A stretch of DNA of 64,000 nucleotides, taken from contig NZ_CAJYGQ010000006.1 of NCBI RefSeq assembly GCF_913773635.1, positions 548,859 through 612,858 of the forward strand, written 5' to 3'. The DNA comes from an uncultured Mucilaginibacter sp. (GTDB lineage: Bacteria; Bacteroidota; Bacteroidia; Sphingobacteriales; Sphingobacteriaceae). The position numbers were made by a program, and so were the translations under genes. The notes beneath the pieces were generated by a model, which saw only the letters and a list, made by a program, of their open reading frames with translations, had not been told where the DNA came from and did no database searches. This document shows, one piece after another, positions 44,282-53,471 of this stretch. Numbering within the stretch: position 1 is the stretch's first letter; every line of letters starts with the position of its first letter.

Positions 44282-45637
44282 ATGAAGCTCTATCTTGCTT
44301 TCCTTATTCCTGCTTTATTTTGCGCATGTAAATCGGCTGATAAGCATGTGGAGTCTGTAAACGATGTTAAAAGCAACATTTTAAAAAGCATTCCAAAGGT
44401 TGAAATTTCTGATAATGTTGTTTCCATCACCAATTTTGGTGCTAAAGGCGATTCGGTTACCGATAACAAACCAGCGTTTGACAAAGCCCTTAAAGCGTGT
44501 AAGGAAAAAAAAGGATGCAAAATAACAGTTCCCACGGGCACTTACTTAGTTAATGGCCCCATTCATCTTTCATCAAACACATCAATTGATTTAAGCGAAG
44601 GAGCTAAACTTGTTTTTGGCACTAACGCAAACGATTACCTACCTGCCGTGGCCACCAGTTGGGAAGGAACATTTCTATATAATTACAGTCCGCTTATTTA
44701 CGCTTACAAAGCAAGCAACGTTGCCATTACTGGCAAAGGAACTATTGACGGAAACGGCGCAAACGGCTTTAGTAAGTGGTACGATTTGCAAAAGGCCGAT
44801 CAGCAACTAAGCCGGCAAATGAACCACGATGGTACTCCGGTTAATAAAAGAATGTTTGGCAAAGGCCACTTTTTACGCCCGCAACTCATTCAATTTTACG
44901 AGTGCAAAAATATTTTGGTTGAGGGAGTAACGATTATTAATTCCCCATTTTGGTCGGTACACTTTTTAAAGTCAGAAAATATAACCGCGCGCAAAGTTAA
45001 ATTCAATGCATTCAACAGAAACAACGACGGTTTTGATCCTGAATACTCGCGGAATGTATTAATTGAAGATATTGACTTTGACAATAGTGATGATAACGTG
45101 GCCATAAAGGCCGGCCGGGATCATGAGGGTCGTAAAACGGCCACCCCATCTGAGAATATAGTGATCCGTAACTGCAGGTTTGAAGGCTTGCATGGCGTTG
45201 TAATTGGTAGTGAAATGTCGGCAGGTGTTCAAAACATTTTTGTAGAAAACTGCACTTATGCCGGCGACTGCAAAAGGGGAATTTACCTAAAGTCAAATGC
45301 TGATCGTGGTGGGTTTATTCGCAAAATTTATGTAAATAATCTCCGGTTCGGTAAGGTTGAGGATGGAATTTATATTACCTCCAACTATCATGGCGAAGGT
45401 AAGGGGCATGTAACAAATATAAGCCAGGTTTACTTCAATAATATCAAATTTAGTAATGCAGCAAATTTCGGCTTAGTCATACAGGGGTACCCGGGCAAGA
45501 AGGTAAAAAATATTCATTTTTCGAATATCAGTATTGATACCTGCGCCAATGCTGTCAGTTTTACCGATGCCGAAAATATTATACTTGGCAATATTGTAAT
45601 TGGAAAACAGGCCACTACCCCATCTGCTGCAAAGTAA
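44282..45637 (+). CDS. GH28 (polygalacturonase-like) lipoprotein
   Basis: 451 aa. Lipobox LFCAC near residue 15. A right-handed beta-helix of GH28 follows, with the catalytic set visible: the N-x-D type NNDGFD (247-252), the Asp pair DD270-271, histidine in GLHGVVIGSE (H304) and the RxK-like RGIYLKS (332-338). GH28 enzymes hydrolyse galacturonan and rhamnogalacturonan links. The membrane-anchored form should act outside the cytoplasm. There is no SusC/SusD pair or other pectin gene nearby, so this is an isolated enzyme. Confidence 0.92.
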   Translation: MKLYLAFLIPALFCACKSADKHVESVNDVKSNILKSIPKVEISDNVVSITNFGAKGDSVTDNKPAFDKALKACKEKKGCKITVPTGTYLVNGPIHLSSNTSIDLSEGAKLVFGTNANDYLPAVATSWEGTFLYNYSPLIYAYKASNVAITGKGTIDGNGANGFSKWYDLQKADQQLSRQMNHDGTPVNKRMFGKGHFLRPQLIQFYECKNILVEGVTIINSPFWSVHFLKSENITARKVKFNAFNRNNDGFDPEYSRNVLIEDIDFDNSDDNVAIKAGRDHEGRKTATPSENIVIRNCRFEGLHGVVIGSEMSAGVQNIFVENCTYAGDCKRGIYLKSNADRGGFIRKIYVNNLRFGKVEDGIYITSNYHGEGKGHVTNISQVYFNNIKFSNAANFGLVIQGYPGKKVKNIHFSNISIDTCANAVSFTDAENIILGNIVIGKQATTPSAAK

Positions 45638-45656
45638 AAGCTCAACTAAAATTTAA

Positions 45657-47483
45657 ATGAATCCTTATTTTAATAGCCTGTTAACATCGCTGGATGCCGA
45701 ACGTAAGGCCGATGCCTTATCATTTGCTGCGCTTACCAACGGTACAGGTGCTGCACAACGCCGCACATTAGGTTTATGTTGGTATCCGGTTGCCATTCGC
45801 AATACCGAACCGGCACGCGGGGACTACACCAGTATCGAAGTTGAGCGTACCACGCATAAAGACATTACGCATCAAATTCGTTTTGGCAGCTCTGTGGCTT
45901 TATTCTCAAATCACGATAATAACGATCGCGTAAATGGCACGGTAAGCTACGTAGGCACCGACAGAATGCGAATTACATTACTGACAGATGAACTACCGGA
46001 TTGGGCAAGCGATGGCAAATTAGGTATTGATTTGTTATTTGACGCATACAGCTATGATGAGATGACAGCGGCCCTTAAAACCGCAGGCAAGCTCGAAACA
46101 CCGATAGTGAACGTACTTACCGGCCAGGCAAAGGCTACCTTTTCAACCACAATACCGTACAACAACAATGCTTTGAACCAATGGCAGCAAATGGCTGTGG
46201 CCAAAATTTTGACTGCGCAGCAGTTAGCTATAGTTCATGGTCCGCCGGGTACAGGTAAAACCACCACCTTGGTTGCCGCTATAAATGAGTTGATTAGGCA
46301 GGGTGAGTCGCAAATATTAGTGGTTGCACCCAGCAATACAGCTGTTGATATGCTGAGCGAAAAGCTGTCGCACACCGGGCTTAACGTTTTGCGTATAGGC
46401 AATGCTGTGCGCGTGAGCGACTCGTTACAACGGCTGACCCTTGATAGTAAGATAGGCAGCCATGAGCAAATGAAAGATATTAAGAAGCTGAAAAAGCAGG
46501 CATCTGAATATAAAAACATGGCTCACAAGTATAAGCGCAGCTTTGGCCGCGCCGAAAGGGAACAACGCAAAGCCTTGTTTAACGAGGCTCACCGCATAAT
46601 GCGCGACGTTGCCAAAATAGAAGAATTTTTGAGTGATGACGTTATAAGCAGATCACAAGTTATTACTGCTACACTGGTAGGAGCCAATCATTATACTATT
46701 AAAAACCGTGTATTTAACACGGTTATAATTGACGAAGCCGGCCAGGCACTTGAACCCGCAACGTGGATACCCATTTTAAAAGCTAACCGCGTGATAATGG
46801 CCGGAGATCACCTTCAGCTCCCTCCTACAGTAAAATCTCCTGACAGTGCGTTAACCAATACCCTGCTTGAAAAATGCGTTGCAATGCACCCTGATGCGGT
46901 GGTGCTGCTACAGGAACAGTACCGCATGAATGAAAAAATCATGCAGTTCCCATCGGCAGAGTTTTACGATGATAAACTTATTGCCCATGCATCGGTAAGC
47001 AACAGGCTTTTAAGTAATAGTGATAAACCATTTACATTTATTGATACCGCAGGTGCAGGTTATGAAGAACAGGCAGAAGGTACCAGCACCATAAATAATG
47101 AAGAAGCCGCATTTATAACCCGACATATACAAAGCTGCAATTACGATGGCGTGAGTGTAGCAGTAATAGCCCCTTACAAAGAACAGGTATTGCTTTTAAA
47201 AAACCTGCTTACGGGTACCAATATCGAAGTAAATACAGTTGATGGTTTTCAAGGTCAGGAGCGCGACGTTGTATACATATCACTCACCCGAAGTAATAGT
47301 GATGGCACTATAGGTTTCTTGTCTGATACAAGACGTATGAACGTAGCTATTACACGTGCAAAATGCAAAGTGGTATTGGTAGGCGATAGCGCTACACTTG
47401 CACATCATAAATTCTATAGTGACTTAATCAAGTATGCCGAGGACATTGGCGGGTATGAAAGTGTATGGGAGTATCAGGCATAA
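45657..47483 (+). CDS. SF1 helicase of IGHMBP2/SMUBP-2 type
   Basis: 608 aa. Walker A GPPGTGKT at 195-202, Walker B IIDEAGQA at about 356-363, then GDHLQLPPTV, QEQYRMN, VDGFQGQERDVVYISLTR and MNVAITRAKCK: all UvrD-like SF1B (Upf1) motifs. The N-terminal 150 residues carry the beta-barrel seen in IGHMBP2-like proteins. It is a common single-copy Bacteroidota gene with a likely housekeeping role on DNA or RNA. It starts 19 bases after GH28; co-transcription would be incidental. Confidence 0.93.
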   Translation: MNPYFNSLLTSLDAERKADALSFAALTNGTGAAQRRTLGLCWYPVAIRNTEPARGDYTSIEVERTTHKDITHQIRFGSSVALFSNHDNNDRVNGTVSYVGTDRMRITLLTDELPDWASDGKLGIDLLFDAYSYDEMTAALKTAGKLETPIVNVLTGQAKATFSTTIPYNNNALNQWQQMAVAKILTAQQLAIVHGPPGTGKTTTLVAAINELIRQGESQILVVAPSNTAVDMLSEKLSHTGLNVLRIGNAVRVSDSLQRLTLDSKIGSHEQMKDIKKLKKQASEYKNMAHKYKRSFGRAEREQRKALFNEAHRIMRDVAKIEEFLSDDVISRSQVITATLVGANHYTIKNRVFNTVIIDEAGQALEPATWIPILKANRVIMAGDHLQLPPTVKSPDSALTNTLLEKCVAMHPDAVVLLQEQYRMNEKIMQFPSAEFYDDKLIAHASVSNRLLSNSDKPFTFIDTAGAGYEEQAEGTSTINNEEAAFITRHIQSCNYDGVSVAVIAPYKEQVLLLKNLLTGTNIEVNTVDGFQGQERDVVYISLTRSNSDGTIGFLSDTRRMNVAITRAKCKVVLVGDSATLAHHKFYSDLIKYAEDIGGYESVWEYQA

Positions 47484-47497
47484 AGTAACTAAATAAA

Positions 47498-47521
47498 AAA
47501 GCCTCCCAAAAGGGAGGCTTT
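47498..47521. terminator. Bidirectional terminator
   Basis: AAAGCCTCCC-AAAA-GGGAGGCTTT; on the minus strand the T-run is TTTTTTAT. It serves the helicase and the convergent coiled-coil gene. Confidence 0.9.
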
Positions 47522-47526
47522 CGCTA

Positions 47527-47817
47527 TTAGATGTTATTAATGGCTTCCTGTTCTTTCAAAGCCTGAATATTGTTTTTGCTGTTGAAATCATCGGTTTCAT
47601 TAGCAAAGTCGGCTAATATTGAAGCAATGTTGTCAAGGTTGTCTGCCACGCGCTGGTGCATTTCGGGCAGATCTTTTTCCAAACGTTTATTACCTAAGTC
47701 AATATTATCAACTTCAATTTTTCCAAGTTTCTGTATTACTGCTTGCTGACTGTTCCTCAAATCCTCAAGTTCGTGAACAATCTTTTCCATTAATTCCGCT
47801 TTTTTCAACTTATCCAT
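47527..47817 (-). CDS. Hypothetical coiled-coil protein, 96 aa
   Basis: Almost entirely helical with heptad-like Leu/Ile spacing (LKKAELMEKIVHELEDLR, then QQAVIQKLGKIEVDNIDL), acidic overall, no signal peptide. No family recognised. Monocistronic, with its own terminator. Confidence 0.7.
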   Translation of the reverse strand: MDKLKKAELMEKIVHELEDLRNSQQAVIQKLGKIEVDNIDLGNKRLEKDLPEMHQRVADNLDNIASILADFANETDDFNSKNNIQALKEQEAINNI

Positions 47818-47915
47818 TTCAATTAAAGATTGGTTTCAGCTATAACAATAGATTTTTTACGAAATAGTTTGGATTATGATCAATAACTAATAACTTAGTT
47901 AAATAATCGACGGCT

Positions 47916-49070
47916 ATGAAACGACTGTTTTTTTTATTTATTGTGGTTATTGGAGGTATTTTTAGGATGAACGCTTATGCGCAAAACATCAATGAAACAC
48001 AATTACTTGAGTATTATCAAAATCAAAAATTTTTGGAAGCCGCTAATTATTTAAAAACTAATTATATCGAGCCGGTAACCGATGTAACTGCCCTATCGCG
48101 GCTGGCTTATGCATCACAAATGGCTGGTAAGCTTACCGATGCTGAATTGTACTACAAACGCTTATTTGATATTGACAGTAACAGGCTTTCAGTACTAAAC
48201 AGCCTTGCGGGGATTAACTTGCGCCGGAGCAATTACAAAAAGGCAAATGACTACTACCAGCGTATTATAAAGGTTGATAGTACAAACTTTTACATTTATA
48301 CACAGCTCGCCCGCATAAGCATGTTTACCGGCGATACACTTGGGTATGTTAATTCTCTTATTAAGGCTAACAAACTTAACCCCGAAGATGCCGATGTTGC
48401 CTCTGACCTGAGCAACGAATTAGTTAATCGTAAAAAGTTTGCTAATGCCCAATATATCCTTAGCCGGGCCATAGCGGCTGATTCACAGAACGTTGTTTTA
48501 CTTCAAAGTTTATTAAAGCTTACCCATGCGCAATCAAAGTGGCCTGAAACCATTGCAACCGGCTTGCAATTATTACAACTGGGAGACGGTAGCTACCCTA
48601 CTGCCATTAAATTGGGGCAGGCATACTACAAAATAAAGAACTATGTATGTTGCCTTGAAGTTTTGGCCGGCATGCCCGAAATGCAGCAAAATGAAACATC
48701 TTTTTACTACATGGGCCTAAGTTACAAAGCTTTAAAAAAGTATGCAAAAGCTATAAGCTACTTGGAAAAAGCAATCAGTGACGGCATATCTCCGGCAATA
48801 CCAACCTATTATGGTGAAATTGCAAACAGCTTTCAGGAAACGAAGCGCTTTAAAAAGGCCGAACTTAACTATCAGAAAGGTTTGGAGTTTGCCGAGCGCC
48901 CGTTGTTGCTGTACTCATTGGCAACGTTATACGACGCCGACCTGAAAAACAAAGCGAAAGCTATAAAGTATTATAAAAAGTACCTTGCAACCAATCCGCC
49001 GGCCATGCAGCAGGTTTATATTGATTATACCAAAAACCGCATAGGCACACTTGCTGCTGCGGCCAATTAG
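47916..49070 (+). CDS. Exported TPR-repeat protein
   Basis: 384 aa. Signal peptide (FFLFIVVIGGIFRMNAYA, cleavage before QN) followed by TPR-like helical pairs for the rest of the length, for example LAYASQMAGKLTDAELYYKR and YYMGLSYKALKKYAKAISYL. It is probably periplasmic or outer-membrane associated and should serve as a protein-binding scaffold. The stop overlaps the convergent ribE stop, so no terminator separates them. Confidence 0.88.
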   Translation: MKRLFFLFIVVIGGIFRMNAYAQNINETQLLEYYQNQKFLEAANYLKTNYIEPVTDVTALSRLAYASQMAGKLTDAELYYKRLFDIDSNRLSVLNSLAGINLRRSNYKKANDYYQRIIKVDSTNFYIYTQLARISMFTGDTLGYVNSLIKANKLNPEDADVASDLSNELVNRKKFANAQYILSRAIAADSQNVVLLQSLLKLTHAQSKWPETIATGLQLLQLGDGSYPTAIKLGQAYYKIKNYVCCLEVLAGMPEMQQNETSFYYMGLSYKALKKYAKAISYLEKAISDGISPAIPTYYGEIANSFQETKRFKKAELNYQKGLEFAERPLLLYSLATLYDADLKNKAKAIKYYKKYLATNPPAMQQVYIDYTKNRIGTLAAAAN

Positions 49071-49651
49071 CGCTGCATTAACCGGGCAACATATTTACCT
49101 ATAATATCAAATTCAAGGTTAACCACATCGCCATCGCGTACGCTTTGCAGGTTGGTATGCTCATAAGTATAAGGTATAATAGCAACTGAAAAACTGTTAA
49201 GCTGTGAATTTACAACGGTAAGGCTTATGCCGTTAACGCATATAGAACCTTTTTCAACTGTAACATTGCCTTTAGAGGTATCGTATGTAAAAGTATATTC
49301 CCAGCTGCCCTCAAGTGCTTTAAATGCGCTGCAAACAGCTGTTTGATCAACGTGCCCTTGTACAATATGTCCGTCAAGGCGGGCATTCATCTGCATACAA
49401 CGTTCGAGGTTAACTAAGCCACCAACTTGTAAATTGCCAATGTTTGATTTTTTAAGCGTTTCATCTATAGCTGTAACAGTATGGCTGCCATCAGCAACTG
49501 CTACCACAGTGAGGCATACGCCGTTATGCGCTACCGACTGGTCAATTTTCAATTCAGAGGATATATTGCTTTCAACGGTTATGTGTACATTTCCGCTTTC
49601 ATGCTCAAGCTTGGCCACCCGACCCAGGGTTTCAATTATTCCGGTAAACAT
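49067..49651 (-). CDS. ribE: Riboflavin synthase subunit alpha
   Basis: 194 aa with the two repeated lumazine-binding domains. The start MFTGIIETLGRV is the family hallmark. SVAHNGVCLTVV in the first half corresponds to GSICVNGISLTVV in the second, and LVNLERCMQM/VVNLEFDIIG close each half. It joins two 6,7-dimethyl-8-ribityllumazine molecules to make riboflavin. A single gene, not in a rib operon here. No FMN riboswitch is seen. Confidence 0.96.
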   Translation of the reverse strand: MFTGIIETLGRVAKLEHESGNVHITVESNISSELKIDQSVAHNGVCLTVVAVADGSHTVTAIDETLKKSNIGNLQVGGLVNLERCMQMNARLDGHIVQGHVDQTAVCSAFKALEGSWEYTFTYDTSKGNVTVEKGSICVNGISLTVVNSQLNSFSVAIIPYTYEHTNLQSVRDGDVVNLEFDIIGKYVARLMQR

Positions 49652-49774
49652 TTAAATTTCTGTGTACTTAAATAAATATTCAAGTGTTTATTTAAGGCCA
49701 AAACTAACTATAATCTTACCACCTTTTATCAGGTGTACATCATTATCGATATATTTAATTACGCAAGAAACGGG

Positions 49775-49805
49775 TTGGAAACGAAAACCTCCTAACGTAG
49801 TTTTG
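49775..49805 (+). promoter_or_regulatory. Promoter of alkylation-repair operon (TTG-N20-TAGTTTTG)
   Basis: TTG at 49775-49777, 20-base spacer, TAGTTTTG at 49798-49805: both Bacteroidota sigma elements at standard spacing, 18 bases before the ATG of the Ada-like gene. Confidence 0.65.
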
Positions 49806-49823
49806 CTGTTATTAGATATTGAA

Positions 49824-50693
49824 ATGGAAACGCAGAACAAAACAGATTACAAAAGGATTGCCGATGCTATTGAATTTTTGAAGTCGAATTTTAAAAGCCA
49901 GCCTGCTTTGGATGAGGTAGCGACACATGTAAATTTGAGTCCGTTTCACTTTCAGCGTATGTTTACAGATTGGGCAGGCGTATCACCTAAGCAGTTTATA
50001 AGCTACCTTACCCTTGAACATGCAAAATCTATTCTTGCTAACAAGCAAGCCTCACTATTTGATACCGCCTTGGAAACTGGCCTATCGGGTTCCGGAAGGC
50101 TACATGATTTGTTTGTTAAGATAGAAGGAATGACGCCCGGCGAATACAGAAACGGTGGTGAACAGCTTATTATCAATCATAGTTTCGCTCCCAGTCCTTT
50201 CGGGCGTTTGCTTGTTGCTTCAACTTCCAAAGGCGTATGTTATATGGCTTTTGCCGATGAAGATGACCAGCTTGCCATTACTTTGCTTAAAAACCGCTTC
50301 CCTAACGCCAGCTATATAACAAGCACTGATGGTCATCAACAAAATGCCATGCTTTTATTTAAGCATGATTGGAGTAACCTGCGTTCTATAAAACTTCACC
50401 TCAAAGGCACTCCTTTTCAGCTTAAAGTATGGGAAATGTTACTTACGGTACCAGCAGGTGGGTTGATTACTTACGGACGTTTAGCAGCTCAATTGCATAG
50501 CCCTACTGCCAGTCGAGCGGTGGGTACAGCAGTCGGCGATAACCCGATAGCGTTTATCATACCTTGTCATCGCGTAATTCGGTCAACCGGCGAAATTGGT
50601 AAATATCATTGGGGTAGTACCCGTAAAAATGCCATGATTGGCTGGGAGGCATCAAGAATTTCGATTAGTAATTTATCCGATGAAATTATTTGA
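49824..50693 (+). CDS. AraC-HTH/O6-methylguanine-DNA methyltransferase fusion (Ada-like)
   Basis: 289 aa. Residues 15-110 form an AraC-type HTH (SPFHFQRMFTDWAGVSPKQF). Residues 120-285 form the methyltransferase with active-site IIPCHRVI (C248) and TVPAGGLITYGRLA. It lacks the zinc-binding N-terminal domain of E. coli Ada. It removes methyl groups from O6-methylguanine to its own cysteine and probably binds DNA as a regulator. ATG 49824 is chosen because it follows the promoter and starts the HTH; the open frame runs back to 49662. The AlkB gene overlaps its end by 14 bases. Confidence 0.93.
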   Translation: METQNKTDYKRIADAIEFLKSNFKSQPALDEVATHVNLSPFHFQRMFTDWAGVSPKQFISYLTLEHAKSILANKQASLFDTALETGLSGSGRLHDLFVKIEGMTPGEYRNGGEQLIINHSFAPSPFGRLLVASTSKGVCYMAFADEDDQLAITLLKNRFPNASYITSTDGHQQNAMLLFKHDWSNLRSIKLHLKGTPFQLKVWEMLLTVPAGGLITYGRLAAQLHSPTASRAVGTAVGDNPIAFIIPCHRVIRSTGEIGKYHWGSTRKNAMIGWEASRISISNLSDEII

Positions 50694-51279
50694 TAATAAC
50701 ATACAGAACTTGCTGCCTTATGATGGAGAAGCTTTGTACCATGAAGGTGTGTTGGATCCCATTGAGGCCGACAAATACTTTGAAATACTTTTAAAAGAAA
50801 TTGCCTGGGTAAACGATGAAGCCATTATGTTTGGCCGGCGCATCATCACCAAAAGGAAAGTTGCCTGGTACGGAGACGCTGAATATAAATATAGTTATTC
50901 AAAAATTGAAAGGCATGCGTTACCATGGATCAACAGCCTTAAAATGCTTAAACAACAAGTTGAGAGTGCATCTGGTAAAACCTTTAATTCCTGTCTGTTA
51001 AATCTTTATCATGATGGAACCGAAGGCATGTCCTGGCATAGTGATGATGAAACGGAACTAGGTGAAAATCCGGTTATAGCATCTTTAAGCTTGGGAGTAA
51101 ACCGAAAGTTTTCGTTCAAGCATAAGCAAACAAAAGAGACCGTCTCAGTAGTGCTGAATCATGCTAGTTTGCTACTGATGCAGGGTTCCACACAGCATAA
51201 TTGGTTACACTCACTATCTAAATCAACAAAGATCACTGGCCCGCGCATAAACTTAACGTTTCGCAGAATCATTGATTGA
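50680..51279 (+). CDS. alkB: AlkB family alpha-ketoglutarate-dependent DNA repair dioxygenase
   Basis: 199 aa. Iron ligands H120, D122 (in MSWHSDDE) and H177 (NWLHSL), and the two 2-oxoglutarate arginines R189/R195 in GPRINLTFR, are all visible. It oxidatively removes methyl lesions such as 1-methyladenine and 3-methylcytosine. ATG 50680 overlaps the Ada-like gene by 14 bases, so both alkylation-repair activities are made from one transcript. Shorter than E. coli AlkB and closer to the AlkB2 type. Confidence 0.93.
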   Translation: MKLFDNNIQNLLPYDGEALYHEGVLDPIEADKYFEILLKEIAWVNDEAIMFGRRIITKRKVAWYGDAEYKYSYSKIERHALPWINSLKMLKQQVESASGKTFNSCLLNLYHDGTEGMSWHSDDETELGENPVIASLSLGVNRKFSFKHKQTKETVSVVLNHASLLLMQGSTQHNWLHSLSKSTKITGPRINLTFRRIID

Positions 51280-51476
51280 TTATAATACATGTCAAGGTAG
51301 TTGTTAAACGTTTAGCATATATTATCATTAATTTTTATAGATGTATGTTATTAAGTGAATTATGAATTTTAAATAAATCAATAACTAAAATAAATCAAGG
51401 CTTAGTCTTCCGGCAAGCTGTCGTAACTAAACTCTTAAAAAGTCGTAATTACCCCCTTTAAATATGTGATTGAAGG

Positions 51477-51503
51477 TGTAAATTCGATAGTATAAAATTT
51501 ACA
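51477..51503. promoter_or_regulatory. Inverted repeat before VOC gene
   Basis: TGTAAATT (51477-51484) and AATTTACA (51496-51503) with an 11-base centre, ending 12 bases before the ATG. A dimeric regulator could bind here. Confidence 0.3.
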
Positions 51504-51514
51504 TCAAATATATC

Positions 51515-51991
51515 ATGCACCCTATTACATCATTTTTGTGGCTGGAAACGCAGGCTGAACAAGCTGCCAACTTTTATACATCAATATTTACAAACAGCGA
51601 AATAAAAAAGGTTACACGAACGCCTGAAGGTATACCTGGTATGAGGAGTGGTGCTGTGCTTACAGTAGAGTTTAACTTAAATGGGACTAACTTCGTAGCA
51701 CTAAATGGCAATGCTCAATATAAACCGACGCCGGCAATTTCATTTGTAGTAAATTGTGATACGCAGGATGAAGTTGACCATTACTGGAATAGTTTGCTTG
51801 ACGGTGGTAATGCAATGGCCTGTGGCTGGTTGACTGATAAGTATGGTATAAGCTGGCAAATAACACCTACCCTGTTACCAAAGTTAATAAGCGATCCAAA
51901 CCAAGCTAAAGCCAATGCGGTTATGCAGGCTATGATGCAAATGATAAAGCTTGATATACCTACATTGCAAAAGGCATACGATGAGGCATAA
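51515..51991 (+). CDS. VOC family protein (PhnB-like)
   Basis: 158 aa. The PhnB/3-demethylubiquinone-methyltransferase-like VOC domain begins ITSFLWLETQAEQAANFYTS, with AISFVVNCDTQDEVDHYWNSL and the conserved CGWLTDKYGISWQI. Function is not established for the group. Monocistronic between a 235-base spacer and a bidirectional terminator. Confidence 0.92.
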   Translation: MHPITSFLWLETQAEQAANFYTSIFTNSEIKKVTRTPEGIPGMRSGAVLTVEFNLNGTNFVALNGNAQYKPTPAISFVVNCDTQDEVDHYWNSLLDGGNAMACGWLTDKYGISWQITPTLLPKLISDPNQAKANAVMQAMMQMIKLDIPTLQKAYDEA

Positions 51992-51994
51992 AAA

Positions 51995-52017
51995 AAGCCC
52001 GGTATTTAACCGGGCTT
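51995..52017. terminator. Bidirectional terminator
   Basis: AAGCCCGGT (51995-52003) with ACCGGGCTT (52009-52017), 5-nt loop. A-run at left gives a seven-T run on the minus strand, serving the DEAD-like gene. Confidence 0.9.
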
Positions 52018-52020
52018 GTA

Positions 52021-53328
52021 TCAACCATACTTTTTCTTTTTAGTCATCTTAGCCTTTTCGCCCGAACTGTAGTTGTACGTTTTAGCGTTTTTAGCTTTTT
52101 TTTCATGGAATGCTGCCCCACGTTCATTTTCATCCGGCTTGGTATTGCTAGCTTGTGTATCTTCCGATGTCTTCTTACGTTCCTTTTCAATAATAAGGTC
52201 TTCCGGTAATTCAGCAACCTGAATTTTACTTCCTATTGCCTGCTCTATTTTGCGCACACCGTTTAGTTCCAAATCGGTAACAAAAGTGAGCGCCATAGTT
52301 TCGGTTTCTCCTGATTCGTTATTTTTTTTAACTCTTATAAGGTATGTCTCAGCATCCAGTGGTAATTCAAAATGTAGCAGAAAAGGAACATCCTTTAATG
52401 GAAGCTCGCCTACATCCTCATTAACTACCAAAAGCGTGCGTATATCATCATCAGCTAAAAAAGCTTCTACAGAGTCGAAGCCAGTATAATCATAAAACCA
52501 CGGACTAAACAAAGCCACTGAGCTGTTATTGCGGGTTTGTAGCGTTTTATATAGTTTTTCAGCAGTTTGCCGGGTGTTTACAAATACTACCGTTTTGGTG
52601 AACAGTTCATCATCCTGCATAAACAAACGCAACAAATTTACCTTTGTACCAAAATTAGGTACGTGATATAACAGCTGGTCAATGGTATCAAACGTCCGCT
52701 CTCCCATTTCCTCAACCTCAATGGTTGCTGGTTGGCGCATAAAAGGACTTATCATGCGTTCCAGTTTATCGTGCATTACTTCGGTAAATACAAGGTGCTG
52801 TCCTTTTTGAATACTTTGTGCAAGCTCATTAACCGGCAGTTGCAAACCCTGTTTAACAATCAGGTCAGCATCATCAACCACAAGTAAATCTACAGTATTC
52901 AAATTTAGTCCTAGCTTAAGGTAGATAGCACGAGCGCGGTCAGGTGTTGCCACCACAATATCGGCACCTTCAGCCATATCATCCATTTGTACTTCAGTGC
53001 TGCCAGCTGCGTGCAGCCCCACCAAACGTATTGATTTATTGGTATTAAGCTGGTTAAATTGTTGTAATACCGCATCAACGCTCTCTGCATCAGGCACAAG
53101 TACCAGCACGCGGGTTATACCGTCGGCTGCGTAAGTAAAGCGGTTGAGTATGCCTGTAATATATGTGGTAGTTTTGCCACAACCAAGCGGACCAATGGCA
53201 ATAACATCCTGCCCGCCAATTATGCGGGATAACGTTTTTTGTTGAATATCGGTTGGGCCTTCAAAGCCTGCTTCGGTTAAAGCACGCACCAAACCCTTTT
53301 TAAGTTTTAATTTTTCTGCCCAGGCCAT
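52021..53328 (-). CDS. Divergent DEAD-box helicase-like protein with eroded motifs
   Basis: 435 aa. The Q-motif (GFEGPTDIQQKTL, 21-33) and motif I GPLGCGKTT (46-54) look able to bind ATP. Motif Ib reads TPDR, motif II is DDAD (152-155) instead of DEAD, and motif III (SAT) is replaced by FTE (181-183). The second RecA domain keeps motif IV (VVFVNTRQTAEKL) but lacks the ARGxD of motif V and the HRxGRxGR of motif VI (region 300-340). The tail is lysine-rich (KAKMTKKKKYG). It probably binds RNA but may not unwind it. Confidence 0.85.
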   Translation of the reverse strand: MAWAEKLKLKKGLVRALTEAGFEGPTDIQQKTLSRIIGGQDVIAIGPLGCGKTTTYITGILNRFTYAADGITRVLVLVPDAESVDAVLQQFNQLNTNKSIRLVGLHAAGSTEVQMDDMAEGADIVVATPDRARAIYLKLGLNLNTVDLLVVDDADLIVKQGLQLPVNELAQSIQKGQHLVFTEVMHDKLERMISPFMRQPATIEVEEMGERTFDTIDQLLYHVPNFGTKVNLLRLFMQDDELFTKTVVFVNTRQTAEKLYKTLQTRNNSSVALFSPWFYDYTGFDSVEAFLADDDIRTLLVVNEDVGELPLKDVPFLLHFELPLDAETYLIRVKKNNESGETETMALTFVTDLELNGVRKIEQAIGSKIQVAELPEDLIIEKERKKTSEDTQASNTKPDENERGAAFHEKKAKNAKTYNYSSGEKAKMTKKKKYG

Positions 53329-53471
53329 TCGTAGTCTCGCTTTAAAAAAGAAAGCAAAATTACTTTTTTTAGTTGGGATGACAGATAAGAAAATTTTGGC
53401 CCCAGGCCTGGCGGGTAATTAAGTCAGTTTTTCAACGACTAATAAGACGCCGCTGCTATAAAATATTTATC

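Noticed and set aside
45657..47483. SF1 helicase as a defence protein
   Set aside because: Architecture matches the common IGHMBP2-like housekeeping helicase and there is no nuclease domain or defence neighbour.
49652..49823. FMN riboswitch near ribE
   Set aside because: The conserved RFN blocks are absent on the minus strand upstream of ribE.
49662..49824. Longer N-terminus of the Ada-like protein, possibly a zinc domain
   Set aside because: The extra 54 residues lack the four-cysteine pattern of Ada, contain the promoter elements and do not look coding.
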